Source: Prevotellaceae bacterium UBA4332 (GTDB taxonomy: Bacteria > Bacteroidota > Bacteroidia > Bacteroidales > Bacteroidaceae). Taken from it: a stretch of DNA of 64,000 nt. Where the stretch lies: assembly GCA_002394365.1 (NCBI GenBank), contig DGTQ01000017.1, positions 154,798 through 218,797 of the forward strand, written 5' to 3'. Under the pieces are notes generated by a model. The model was not told the DNA's origin and searched no databases. It saw nothing but the letters and a program-made list of their open reading frames with translations. The position numbers and the translations under genes are program-made. This document shows positions 42,901 through 51,451 of this stretch, in pieces. How positions within the stretch are numbered: position 1 is the stretch's first letter; each line of letters opens with the position of its first letter.

Positions 42901-43947
42901 TGGAGCATTAGCTTCCTCCTCTGCTGTGGTTGGAGCCAGAGAACCTGTAGTGCCCTCAATATTTCCTGTAGCAGCAATTGCTGTTGCAAGGTTATATACA
43001 GTTGTGTATGTAGGAACAGTAGGAATCTCTACAAATGCTGTTCCTTCTACAGTGATAGACTTGATGTAACCACCCGTAGTACATGTCATGACAAGGTTCT
43101 GGTCTTTTGTTGAAGTAAACGTCTGACCATTTGTGTATGCTGTACCACCAATAGTCAGGGCAGTTTCATTATAGAGATCAAATGTCAAAGTTGCACCTTC
43201 AGGAACACCTTGAAGTGTCAGAACAGTGTTTTCATTTATCTGTGCCCAATCTGCGTTGTTCTTACCAAGCTTACCATTGGTAGCATCTACTTGCAGGTTT
43301 GGAGCATTAGCCTCTTCCTCTGCTGTGGTAGGAGCGAGCTCGTCAGCAAAACCTTCGATGTTCTTACCATTAGCTGTATTATATTCAGTTATTGCTGCTG
43401 CAAGGTCATAAACAGTAGTATATGATACAGTAGGAGTAAACTTGAATCCATAGAAGCCCAACTTTGAACCATCACACCAGACCTTATAAGAGCTACCTGC
43501 CTTAACAGGCACGCTGTAAGTACCGATATATTTTTTATCTACTGTTATCCCATTGTAGTCTGCCATATCGGTTCCATCTTCACTGATATGAAAAGCCTTG
43601 CTTGCATTCAGCACAACAGCGACTTCTATAGTACCAGCATATTTAGGAACAATAGTGTAGAATGTACCGCCAGCCTGGTTTCCATTCGTACCATTTCCTC
43701 CTGTAAAGGCTGTAAAGCCAGCTATAGAGGTGTTTGCAGTTGCAGCTCCAAAGTCTGCACCACCAGACTCACCATAAGTAATAGTGGCAACTACATTGTT
43801 TAATGCGTCTTTGACATCAACAGTTTGACCTGACGTAAAGGTATCACCCTCCTGCAAGGCATACGTAACCGTCTCCGCCAACGCACCACTTGTTCCTAAG
43901 ATGCACATTAGCATCAGAGAGAACAGATAGATTAGTTTTTGTTTCAT
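39955..43947 (-). CDS. Large multi-domain secreted pectinesterase (CE8)
   Basis: A 1330-residue exported protein; signal peptide residues 1-24. After an N-terminal beta-rich module come two tandem repeats of about 130 residues (about 175-310 and 315-440; each TTVYxLAxAI..APTTAEEEANAP..QVDATNGK..TLTFDLYNETALTIGGTAYTNGQ). Further beta-sandwich modules follow (to about 740), including carboxypeptidase-regulatory-like folds. The CE8 catalytic domain (about 750-1090) has QDTYYT, GNTDYIFGGG and LGRDWG, the Asp, Asp and Arg of pectin methylesterases. A C-terminal tail (GKFYNAAGAVIK) resembles a type IX sorting end. It removes methyl esters from pectin, making it accessible to lyases such as the PL9 enzyme here. 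Confidence 0.85.
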   Translation of the reverse strand: MKQKLIYLFSLMLMCILGTSGALAETVTYALQEGDTFTSGQTVDVKDALNNVVATITYGESGGADFGAATANTSIAGFTAFTGGNGTNGNQAGGTFYTIVPKYAGTIEVAVVLNASKAFHISEDGTDMADYNGITVDKKYIGTYSVPVKAGSSYKVWCDGSKLGFYGFKFTPTVSYTTVYDLAAAITEYNTANGKNIEGFADELAPTTAEEEANAPNLQVDATNGKLGKNNADWAQINENTVLTLQGVPEGATLTFDLYNETALTIGGTAYTNGQTFTSTKDQNLVMTCTTGGYIKSITVEGTAFVEIPTVPTYTTVYNLATAIAATGNIEGTTGSLAPTTAEEEANAPDLQVDATNGKVGANGDWAQINENTVLTLPGVPEGATLTFDLYNETALTIGGTAYTNGQTYTATADGDVVMTCTTGGYIKSITVVGAAFIDATSGYTNTWYFGKSNGAPVFELQKSAEYEYEVEDHSLIINTDTGKLNNASRSDQWAQCNDGTLFKVPVFAGSKLTWGRYNGGSTTGFNIDDNLYNEYYIANAEGTVNMSASGISYLSYIKIEPVSLYEISGTISGASIDGANVLLTAANGQVYSAEIASGAFTMSVPGGSYEVSLSDDVAYVVESPSEISVTEAGSVGEITVTAAVAQTVTGDITNAPAEDFVLTFTPTGASGNIVNVNCNAGATSYSVELMPDTYTISSSVGTLSPLSIESFKIVKTAATHNIYFPETIPAATQQNITVDNTLAAATANNYKSVSDAIAAVKAGSISAPVITLTSGQTYREQVIVDIPNVTLKTSGTEKATITFYYGIGYCYYSLNNNGYYDKDRAMTRNSKLVKHPARWGATVLVTKDGDNFKADNIIFENSFNQYYTDEEAVDGVLAYPMGDTSITYDRTLRSGDSGYKAADSKTVTERAAAIGFENSPTGCELYNCKFISSQDTYYTSGTVYAKNCDIQGNTDYIFGGGKVVFDNCNLVIGGYSDSKTSAYITAQKGNTGEAYIFRDCKVTSAGRAYTLSNLGRDWGGADATVYYFNLKNEIGSDLEYKWNNMGGGVTAGTANLHIYDFDPTVNANYSTTGSTGANINRLLDDAEALGLYAGVVSFLGFTPERIYEDNLVLGDNSAYNICRVAASDNVERTVELTRSITAGNWSTIVLPFAMTEAQLKDAFGENVKVAELVSGTESKLNFSYVTATEANKPYAIKVAAEDNYSGSATIENVTVVNDTPTQGVDNWNFVGVYDVNVYMPVGSYFFTNNQIKKVVSENTNKIKPFRAYFAYSGTNTHDAIDFSFDGVPTAIETLSEDDAKQIEGKFIVDGQLVVAKNGKFYNAAGAVIK
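42650..43430 (-). repeat. Coding tandem duplication in pectinesterase
   Basis: Two ~400-bp coding repeats with long identical stretches, for example the segment coding ETALTIGGTAYTNGQ. High nucleotide identity suggests a recent duplication or ongoing homogenisation of carbohydrate-binding modules. Confidence 0.7.
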
Positions 43948-43989
43948 TTGTTAGTTGTTTTGTTTTAGTTATTTATAAATTAAAGAAAT

Positions 43990-44460
43990 TTTATTCTCAG
44001 TTTTAGGCTGTCCATATACACACAACGAGAAATGCACAAGTCAACCCTCAGGGCCAAACCCGCGTATCTCATAGTATATACATAATGTACGCACGCGATA
44101 GCTTTTGCTTCATAGCGCACACATTGTGTAGTTTGTAAAAATAGTTAGTAGTGGTTTTTTCCTTTCTTTTTTGCGTTTCTCTACGAAAGGACGGTACAAA
44201 GGTAGTAATTTTTGCTAAACCACCGAACGTCTTAACGGTATTTAACGTAAAAAAGAATCATTTTTGTCATAAGGCAAATACTTTTGGCAACAAATTCTTC
44301 CCTTTTCGGAAGGAGCATGCACCACGTGCTGCCAGGTTTTACACTTTCCACACAGAAAATCGCTGAAAGACCTTCACACCTTCACAAGCCTTGCAACTAA
44401 CTGAATATCAAACCGAAACAGTGTGAAGGACTCCTTCACACCCACAGCAATCCCTTCACA
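43990..44460. other. Gene-free upstream region of pectinesterase
   Basis: AT-rich, with GCGCACACATTGTG and GTACGCACGCG stretches, but no supported gene. Likely holds the pectinesterase promoter and regulatory sites; no clear TAnnTTTG is positioned on the minus strand. Confidence 0.4.
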
Positions 44461-44463
44461 TTT

Positions 44464-44551
44464 TGTTTCCCTTAGAGAAACAGAGTGTGTCCCATTGGGA
44501 AACAGAGTGTGTCGCAAAGGGAAACAAAGTGTTTCCCCATGGGAAACTACT
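44464..44551. repeat. 22-bp tandem hairpin array
   Basis: Four contiguous 22-bp units starting at 44464, 44486, 44508 and 44530. Each has the pattern TGT(T/G)TCCC-N4-GGGAAAC, a small hairpin, followed by AGAG or AAAG. The period equals that of the 21-bp arrays near repeat A but the sequence differs. Confidence 0.65.
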
Positions 44552-44704
44552 GTGGGTGCTTAGCTTCCGCATCTGCTTGCTTAGCACCCGCGCGCGGGCG
44601 CTAAGCTACCGCGCGTGGGTACTAAGTAACCGCAGCACCACAGAAAGAAATCTCGAGAAAATCTGGGGCACCAGTAAAACCCGATTTTGCTTTAGATTTT
44701 TCTA

Positions 44705-44765
44705 AAGATTTTTGAGCCGCAGGCGTAATCGGACGCATCGAAGATGCTACGCTTGCCAGAGCAAG
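44705..44765. repeat. REP-like unit next to repeat B copy 2
   Basis: GAGCCGCAGGCGTAATCGGACGC and GCTACGCTTGCCAGAGCAAG, matching 49764-49802 and parts of 13137-13250. Confidence 0.55.
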
Positions 44766-44821
44766 AAATCTCAATAAATCGTCCCTGTTTATTTTAGATT
44801 AGATTTTCAGATAAGATTTTT

Positions 44822-45274
44822 GGCTCACCTGCAAATTCCTGTGTCTTACATTTTTTTCGCGCAAAGATACTAAGAATAACTCTCTTCGAGAGCAACGGTC
44901 TGTAGCTTTATCCATTCGCTTGAAAGCTAGCTTTCAGCTAATGTCTAACCTACATACCTACTGGTTGCACCAGTTATTCTTAGTTACGCGAAGTGCAAAG
45001 GCGCAGTCTGCGACTGCTACGCTAAGGGCTGACGCTTGATATAAAAAGTCGTTGTACCGCATGGTCTCTTTGCGTAAGCTCCGAAGGAGCGTCTTGGCTC
45101 TTTGCGTAGAGATGAAAGACTGCTGTTAAGCAGTGCAGGGATTGACTTTTGTGGGCACTGAGAACTGGTTCTCAAGTGAACATAAAAGGCAATAACTGCT
45201 TACCTCGTAGAGGGCTTCATCTCGGCTTGGCGAGAAATAAACAAAGAAATCCGTTCTTATCCGAGCTATCCGTG
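44822..45274. repeat. Interspersed repeat B, copy 2
   Basis: A 453-bp block in reverse orientation to 15003-15510. It begins GGCTCACCTGC and ends CGAGCTATCCGTG. Within it CTAAGAATAACT (about 44869) faces AGTTATTCTTAG (about 44980), with smaller hairpins between and after. The G/C palindrome found in copy 1 is missing, and about 100 bp near 45130-45210 are specific to this copy. Confidence 0.75.
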
Positions 45275-45449
45275 ATAAAAATCAACACAGGGTTTTGCAA
45301 GTGACCCAAAAATCCAGTCTAAAATCTTAACAAAAAAATCTTGTCCACAAATATTCAGAAGGCTCTTTTTCATTTCGGCTTCGCCTCAAAAATCCGAAGA
45401 AAATCAAAAAAGAAAATCTAAGTATAAAAAGTTTTTTTACGGTATACTT

Positions 45450-45494
45450 TCTTTGCGAGAAAAAATGCAAGACACAGGAATTTGCAGGTAAGCC
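45450..45494. repeat. Partial copy of repeat B end
   Basis: CTTTGCGAGAAAAAATGCAA then GACACAGGAATTTGCAGGTA and AGCC, nearly identical to the last 45 bp of copy 1 (15464-15510), in the same orientation as copy 1. Confidence 0.6.
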
Positions 45495-45705
45495 AAGGAA
45501 AAGGGGCATAAAAAAAAGACTGGTGAATTCTCAACTGAGGATACACCAGACTTTATTAACTAACTACTAATTTTTTACTAACTTACTACGGAGCCGTCAC
45601 GGCTGCGTCAACTTTTCTATTGCAAAGATAATATGTTTTGCAAACCTTTATGGGGTAAATTCGTTCCAACTGAAGAAAAAATTGTTCCAAAAAGGATTTT
45701 TACGC

Positions 45706-45734
45706 AAAAAAGCCCGATGAAATCGGACTTTTTT
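45706..45734 (-). terminator. Terminator of GH3 gene
   Basis: AAAAAAGCCCGAT-gaa-ATCGGACTTTTTT: a stem with A/T tracts on both sides, 28 bp after the GH3 stop on the minus strand. Confidence 0.7.
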
Positions 45735-45761
45735 GACTGTAAACATTTCTCTAAAAACTTA

Positions 45762-48700
45762 TTATTTCTTTATGTATTTCACTCCGTTAAGCACGTAGAT
45801 GCCGTTAGGAAGCTTGTCATAATCGCTTGCCTGGCATACGTAAGCGCCCATTACGGTGTAGATATGGTCGCTCTTCAGCAACTGGCGAGCACTCGTAACC
45901 TCTGGTATTTCGTCGATATGAGTGGAGATATACGTCTCGCCTGCCACGCCTGCTGCTGGCTGTACTGTGACGGTCTTCTTTATGTCGGCATCGGCTGAAG
46001 ATGTTGACACCTGAAGAGTTATGCTGTTGCCATCAACGAGATACTGGTGGCTTGCCTCGCTGTAATAGGACAGTGAGCGATAGCTTACAGGAATATCGAC
46101 TGTCTTCTCCTCGCCTGGCTCGAGCTCCACACGCTTGAAGCCTACGAGACGCTTGTTGAGTGTGCCGTAATTGGAGTCGCCACTGAAGTTGGCATAAACC
46201 TGAATAACGTCTGCACCCTTGCGATTGCCCGTGTTCTTTATCGTTACGCTCACATTGCCGTCGGCACTTGCTGAAGGAGTTGCCGTAGCTGTGGCATTGG
46301 TATAGTCGAAGGTGGTGTATGACAAGCCATAGCCGAATGGGAACTGAGGTGTGCCTTTCTGCTGCTTCTTGGTTGCCTTGCCATAATACATATAGGTGTA
46401 GCCCCAGTCGTCGATGTTGTATTCCATCATGCCCTTGCGCTTGAGTGGCGAGTCTGTTTCGCTTGGGAGCTCGTCAATGTCAGCATACCATGTAGAGGTA
46501 AGGTGGCCTGATGGGTTGATGTCGCCAAAGATAGCGTCGCATATAGCCTGACCTTGTGCCTGACCTCCATACCAAGCCTCAAGAATAGCTGGAACGTCCT
46601 TGATAGCCGAGAGGTCGAGGCAAGAGCCTGACTCCAGCACCACGATGGTGTTAGGATTTACCTTGTGCACTGCATTGATGACATCTGCCTGATTGCCTGG
46701 CAGGGTGAGCACCCAGCGGTCGTGGCCCTCTGTGCCTGTCTCGTGTGAATCTGGCTTAGACCAGTCTGTACCACCTACGAATATCACGTAGTCTGCCTTC
46801 TGGGCTACAGCTACGGCACGATTTATCATAGCGTCTGATGCAGCCTCGTTTACACCTGATGATGTGCTTACCATGTAGAGAGGTCCTTGTGTCTCCTCTG
46901 CTGGGAGCACCGCTGGAGCTGTAGGATTGGTGAAGTTGAAATACTGATAGTTGCCTACGTAGCTGTTTGTGCCTGAGAACTTTACGTAGAGGTCGTGCTT
47001 ACCTTTCACAACGTCTGGGTTGACGCTGGCTGTAACTGTTGCCCACTTTGTCCAACCACCTGTGTTTTGGTTATCTACTGTGAGGAAAGGCTCGTTATCC
47101 TTTGAGTCGAGGATAAAGCTTACTTTGCCCACGCCTGTGTCCTTTGCTCCGCATGACATCTCGAAATTTGTGCAGCCATACTCGCCGAAATCCACATCTT
47201 TATAAAGGAAGATGTCGCCAGGGGCTGTATTCTCAAGGTTGCCAGCTCCCTTGTCGTTCTGTGATGCTCCGCGCTTTGAGACTACAGCCTGGTCAAAAGG
47301 CACAGCAGGAATTTCGCCTGTACGCTTCACCTCTACCTCAAAATTCATCTTCTCGGCAAATGCCTGATAAGGAGTGGTGGTATAGGTAGGTGTGCCTGAA
47401 TAGTCGCCAAGTTGAATAGCATTAGCATATGGACCGATGAGTGCCACCTTTTTTCCCGATGGAATCGGCAAAATATTGCCTTCGTTCTTCATCAGCGTCA
47501 TAGACTCCTGAGCAGCCTTGAGGGCGAGAGCCTGATTATCCTCTGACTCTATGTCGGAAGCACTGACGTTATTCCAAGGTATGCTTACGTAATCCTCGTC
47601 AAACTCGCCAAGGGCAAAACGTGTGGTAAGCAACTGAACAAGGGCTTCGTCAACTGTTTCTTCTGTCAGGTTTACATATTTGAGTTCGTCATTTGACTTA
47701 TACTCACTGGACAGAGCATTGCGCAAGGCGCGCTGCAGAACGGCTGAGGAAGAATACTGCTCGCAGTTGGAGTTCAGTCCTGCATTAAGACAGAGAGAGG
47801 TAGCTCGCGCCTCCATCATCATCTCCTCGCTGTTGGAGTTCTGGTAAGGATTCTTCCAGTTTGCAGCACCAGTATCAATGCTTCCTGCGGTATAATTGCC
47901 AAAGTAGAGGTGCTTTGTAGCACGGAAAACGTCTGAAACTGCAGCACAGTCGGAGGTTACGTAGCCAGTAAAGCCCCACTCCTTGCGGAGAATATCGGTA
48001 AGGAGCATCTTATTACCAGAACAAGGCAGACCGCCCTTGCCTGCCGAATAGCCCTCGCCAACAGCATTTTTCTCGTTGAAATCGGTAGAAATTGCATTAT
48101 AAGCTGCCATGATAGACTGCACATTGGCATCCCTGACGCACATCTCGAATGCTGGCAGATAGTACTCGCGCATGTTCTTTTCTGAAACGAAAGAGGTGGT
48201 GGAATGGCGTCCCTGCTCGTAGTTGTTGGCAGCGAAGTGCTTGGCACACGCTACTATCTTATAATAAGGGTTGATCTCATCCTGGGTTCCCTGAATACCC
48301 TTAATAAACTGAGTTGCCAGAGTACCACAGAGCAGTGGGTCTTCGCCATAGTTCTCCTCCTCTCGTCCCCAGCGTGGGTCGCGAGACATATTGATAGTAG
48401 GAGACCACACATTCAAGCCTATCTTCCAACCCTTTACGAGGGAATTACGCTGGTTGGTCCTATACATGTGGTAGGCACGAGCCTCAGTGGAGATTGCATC
48501 TGCACACTGAAAAACGAGCTCAGGGTCCCAGGTGGCAGACATGCCTTTTGACTCTGGGAAAGATGTTGCATTACCCATGCGGGCATAGCCGTGTATGGCC
48601 TCGTTCCAGTATTGGTAGTGAGGCAGTATCGTTACGCCATCACGCTTTACCTCATCGGTAACGATGGAGCCAAACTGTCCTGCTTTCTCTTCGAGGGTAA

Positions 48701-48836
48701 GCTCTTTTACAAGGAGTTGCGCCCTTTCTCTGAACGACAGAGAGCGGTTGAGCCAAGGATATTTCTCTATATCCTGAGCCTGCGCTGCAGTAGCAAGTGC
48801 TACGAGTGTAATAATAGAAGTCAGAAATCTTTTCAT
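45762..48836 (-). CDS. Secreted GH3 beta-glycosidase with CBM6-like insert
   Basis: A 1024-residue exported protein (signal peptide 1-20). GH3 N-domain with KH (199-200) and nucleophile Asp296 in GYVTSDCAAVSD. The two-part (alpha/beta)6 sandwich is interrupted at about 555-660 by a CBM6-like beta-sandwich (LYKDVDFGEYGCTNFEMSC, GKHDLYVKFSG). A fibronectin-III-like domain follows (about 860-950), then a C-terminal sorting-like tail (IYTVMGAYV, GIYVLNGVKYIKK). Overall closest to GH3 beta-xylosidases and beta-glucosidases of Prevotella. Likely acts on xylo- or gluco-oligosaccharides in the periplasm or on the surface. Confidence 0.88.
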   Translation of the reverse strand: MKRFLTSIITLVALATAAQAQDIEKYPWLNRSLSFRERAQLLVKELTLEEKAGQFGSIVTDEVKRDGVTILPHYQYWNEAIHGYARMGNATSFPESKGMSATWDPELVFQCADAISTEARAYHMYRTNQRNSLVKGWKIGLNVWSPTINMSRDPRWGREEENYGEDPLLCGTLATQFIKGIQGTQDEINPYYKIVACAKHFAANNYEQGRHSTTSFVSEKNMREYYLPAFEMCVRDANVQSIMAAYNAISTDFNEKNAVGEGYSAGKGGLPCSGNKMLLTDILRKEWGFTGYVTSDCAAVSDVFRATKHLYFGNYTAGSIDTGAANWKNPYQNSNSEEMMMEARATSLCLNAGLNSNCEQYSSSAVLQRALRNALSSEYKSNDELKYVNLTEETVDEALVQLLTTRFALGEFDEDYVSIPWNNVSASDIESEDNQALALKAAQESMTLMKNEGNILPIPSGKKVALIGPYANAIQLGDYSGTPTYTTTPYQAFAEKMNFEVEVKRTGEIPAVPFDQAVVSKRGASQNDKGAGNLENTAPGDIFLYKDVDFGEYGCTNFEMSCGAKDTGVGKVSFILDSKDNEPFLTVDNQNTGGWTKWATVTASVNPDVVKGKHDLYVKFSGTNSYVGNYQYFNFTNPTAPAVLPAEETQGPLYMVSTSSGVNEAASDAMINRAVAVAQKADYVIFVGGTDWSKPDSHETGTEGHDRWVLTLPGNQADVINAVHKVNPNTIVVLESGSCLDLSAIKDVPAILEAWYGGQAQGQAICDAIFGDINPSGHLTSTWYADIDELPSETDSPLKRKGMMEYNIDDWGYTYMYYGKATKKQQKGTPQFPFGYGLSYTTFDYTNATATATPSASADGNVSVTIKNTGNRKGADVIQVYANFSGDSNYGTLNKRLVGFKRVELEPGEEKTVDIPVSYRSLSYYSEASHQYLVDGNSITLQVSTSSADADIKKTVTVQPAAGVAGETYISTHIDEIPEVTSARQLLKSDHIYTVMGAYVCQASDYDKLPNGIYVLNGVKYIKK

Positions 48837-48946
48837 TATAGTTAATCTTGATTAGTTAGTAATTCTCGCATGCAAAATTAAAGATAGCTTGCGTTTTAGG
48901 GGTAAGAAAATTGTTGCAATGGGGTGGAAATTACATATCTTTTTGC

Positions 48947-48954
48947 TAACTTTG
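48947..48954 (+). promoter_or_regulatory. -7 element of ung
   Basis: TAACTTTG, 38 bp before the ung ATG. Confidence 0.5.
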
Positions 48955-48992
48955 CAACAAAATTAACCAATAGAGCAACAAATTTACCCACA

Positions 48993-49688
48993 ATGGATGT
49001 TAAAATAGAAGAAAGCTGGAAAGATGCCTTGAAGGAAGAGTTTGATAAAGAATACTTTATGAGACTCACCGCTTTTGTGCGCAATGAATACAGACAGCAC
49101 ACGTGCTATCCTCCTGGTAACGAGATTTTTAACGCTTTCAACCTCTGCCCTCTTAATAATGTCAAGGTGGTTATACTGGGACAAGACCCTTACCACGGAG
49201 CTGGACAGGCAGAGGGACTTTGTTTCTCAGTAAAGACGGGAATACCCTTGCCACCCTCACTCGTAAATATCTTCAAGGAGGTAAAGGAGGACATCGGCAC
49301 GGTGCCAGCCATCGTAAAAGACGCTCAGGGGAAAAACATGTACGACGGCTCGCTGCGCAGATGGGCACAGCAAGGGGTTTTTCTTCTCAACACCTGCCTG
49401 TCGGTAAGGGAACACATGGCTTTCAGCCACTCTCGCCAAGGTTGGGAAACGTTTACTGATGCTGTCATAAAGAAAGTTTCCGACTCGCAGGAACACGTTG
49501 TTTTCCTGCTCTGGGGAGGACCAGCCCGCCAAAAGAGAAAAATAATAGACACTACCAAGCACTACGTACTTGAGAGTGTCCATCCGTCTCCGTTGTCAGC
49601 CAACCGAGGAGGCTGGTTTGGCAACCATCATTTCTCTCGCTGCAACAAATGGCTGGAAGCACACGGCTTAGCGCCAATCAATTGGTAA
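48993..49688 (+). CDS. ung: Uracil-DNA glycosylase
   Basis: About 231 residues from ATG 48993 (MDVKIEESWK); the frame opens earlier but overlaps the promoter. Family 1 UDG: GQDPYHGAGQAEGLCFSV (catalytic Asp), GVFLLNTCLSV (uracil pocket), HPSPLSANRGG (DNA minor-groove loop). It removes uracil from DNA to start base excision repair. Confidence 0.96.
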   Translation: MDVKIEESWKDALKEEFDKEYFMRLTAFVRNEYRQHTCYPPGNEIFNAFNLCPLNNVKVVILGQDPYHGAGQAEGLCFSVKTGIPLPPSLVNIFKEVKEDIGTVPAIVKDAQGKNMYDGSLRRWAQQGVFLLNTCLSVREHMAFSHSRQGWETFTDAVIKKVSDSQEHVVFLLWGGPARQKRKIIDTTKHYVLESVHPSPLSANRGGWFGNHHFSRCNKWLEAHGLAPINW

Positions 49689-49699
49689 CTGTGAACGCT

Positions 49700-49870
49700 C
49701 GCCGAAACCGACTTACAACAGTCGAGCCGATGTTGCCCATGCGGGGTTTCTGTCCCCCGCGTAATCGGACGCACCTTAGTGCTACGCTTGCCAGAGCAAG
49801 AAACGGGGGAACCGAAGGGGGTGCTCAGACTGTTAGGAGGTTTCAAGAGGGCCTGCGGAGCAAACTGTGA
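49700..49870. repeat. Composite REP-like repeat after ung
   Basis: GGGTTTCTGTCCCCCGCGTAATCGGACGC then GCTACGCTTGCCAGAGCAAG-AAACGGGGG: a REP-like unit inserted into the loop of a larger hairpin (GTTTCTgtCCCCCG...CGGGGGAACC). A CTGTGAACTATGAACTGTGAAC simple repeat ends the region. Confidence 0.55.
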
Positions 49871-49871
49871 A

Positions 49872-50483
49872 CTATGAACTGTGAACTGAACTAAGCTGCT
49901 GAGCTGCTTCGCAAAGGGCATCGTACCACTCTTTGCCAAAGCGCCTTATGAGAGGCTCCTTCAGGAATTTGTATATTGGCATGCCCAGCTCATTACCCTT
50001 CTTCACTGCATCCTTGCACACATGCCAACGGTGGTACGCCAACGCAGTGAGTCCATTGCTGAGGGTATCTTCTCGAATAGGATAGAGTGCGCACGAAATA
50101 GGTTTCTGCCATGTTATCTTGCCTTCGCGCCACGCTTTCTCATAAGCGCACAGACAGCAATTTTCCACGATTTCATCGCCTATTTTGAGGTCTTTATAGC
50201 ATGTAAACACGCAGTCTTTCCCGTTTACTATGCTGGTAACAAGGTCACCATCCTTATCTGTGCATGCCACACCCTGAGCCTCAACAACAAGTTGAGCCGG
50301 TACGGACATATCATGCCTTACCGACTCAATGTTTTCTTCCAACATATCTATCTCTTCCAGAGTTACAGGGGCTCCAGCATCGCCCTCTATGCAACACGCG
50401 CCCTTGCATTTAGAAAGGTCGCAACAGAAATTCTCTGTCAGAATATCCGAAGAAATAAGTACGTTGTCTATTTGAATTATCAT
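49872..50483 (-). CDS. DUF3109 family cysteine-rich protein
   Basis: A 203-residue cytoplasmic protein of DUF3109. Its cysteines form a conserved pattern: FCCDLSKCKGACC (about 20-32), GKDCVFTCYKD, ENCCLCAYEKAW, SCALYPI, HVCKDA. This looks like a YkgJ-related zinc or iron-sulphur binding fold. Function unknown. Its start overlaps the AraC regulator stop by 4 bp, so the two are co-translated. Confidence 0.85.
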   Translation of the reverse strand: MIIQIDNVLISSDILTENFCCDLSKCKGACCIEGDAGAPVTLEEIDMLEENIESVRHDMSVPAQLVVEAQGVACTDKDGDLVTSIVNGKDCVFTCYKDLKIGDEIVENCCLCAYEKAWREGKITWQKPISCALYPIREDTLSNGLTALAYHRWHVCKDAVKKGNELGMPIYKFLKEPLIRRFGKEWYDALCEAAQQLSSVHSS

Positions 50484-51376
50484 TTTTCTATGCCATTGCG
50501 GTAGTCTGAAGGTGTGACACCCACATTCTCCTTGAAGTATTTTCCGAAGAACGACTGCGACGGGAAGTTCATCTCCTCTGCTATTTCAGACATCTTCAGG
50601 TTTGTATGGCGCAGGAGATTGCGCATCTCTGTCGTCACAAACTTGTCTATCCACTCGTTTGGAGTGCGACGACTAACGGTCGAAATAACCTCACTCAGGT
50701 ATTTTGGCGTGATATCCATTTCCTTGGCATACCACTGCACCTGACGCTGAGTGCGGAAATTCTGCTCCACCAACTGCACGAAGTTTACGAACATGCGTTC
50801 ACCACGCGACTGCTTGTCTTTCTTCTGTGGTTGGTTGATTACCCTGTCGAAAGCGTTGCTGTAGTCATAGAGCAAAGAAAGCAACTGCAGACGTATCACC
50901 TCCCTGCGATAGCGGTGGTGGTCCATATCCAGTCTCTTTCTGATATTGTCGAAATACAAACGGGCTATCTCTATCTCGTCTTCACGTATATCAAATACAG
51001 GATGGTTATGACTCAGAAGGAAAAGGTCACTCATATAGGCTACGTCAACAAGAATGTCGTGCAACATCTTGTAAGAGATAAATATACCAAATCCATCGAA
51101 GTCATCGCTGAAAACAATGTTATTTACAACAGACTCGTCTGTTATCACCATAACACTGTTGCTACTCACAACCCTTTTCTTGTCATTTACTTCGAGCGTA
51201 ATAATGCCCGAGGTGCATATTCCGATGAACACGCAAAGTGACATACGACGTGCCTCTGTCAGCTGGGGCAGAACACGCATAGAAGGGAACAAGGCAATGT
51301 CATTGCCCAGATTCTTCAGGTGGTAATTCTCTACGAAATACTCAACCGTGATTGGAGTGATGTTTTTGTTTTTCAT
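50480..51376 (-). CDS. AraC-family transcriptional regulator
   Basis: A 298-residue regulator. An N-terminal cupin-like sensor region (about 1-180) is followed by a double helix-turn-helix (about 195-295): WYAKEMDITPKYLSEVI and MSEIAEEMNFPSQSFFGKYFKENVGVTPSDYR, the latter the AraC signature. The ligand and regulon are unknown. Downstream DUF3109 gene overlaps by 4 bp. Confidence 0.92.
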   Translation of the reverse strand: MKNKNITPITVEYFVENYHLKNLGNDIALFPSMRVLPQLTEARRMSLCVFIGICTSGIITLEVNDKKRVVSSNSVMVITDESVVNNIVFSDDFDGFGIFISYKMLHDILVDVAYMSDLFLLSHNHPVFDIREDEIEIARLYFDNIRKRLDMDHHRYRREVIRLQLLSLLYDYSNAFDRVINQPQKKDKQSRGERMFVNFVQLVEQNFRTQRQVQWYAKEMDITPKYLSEVISTVSRRTPNEWIDKFVTTEMRNLLRHTNLKMSEIAEEMNFPSQSFFGKYFKENVGVTPSDYRNGIEK

Positions 51377-51408
51377 TTACTGGTATGTGTGTTGGCTTAA
51401 ACATAAAC

Positions 51409-51444
51409 GGTCAGGCAGCACATGCTGCCATGTGCAACCTGACC
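51409..51444 (-). terminator. Hairpin terminator of gyrB
   Basis: GGTCAGG-ca-GCACATG-ctgc-CATGTGC-aa-CCTGACC, a long interrupted palindrome 8 bp after the gyrB stop. The T-run is weak (GTTTATGTTT). Confidence 0.65.
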
Positions 51445-51451
51445 ATATTAT

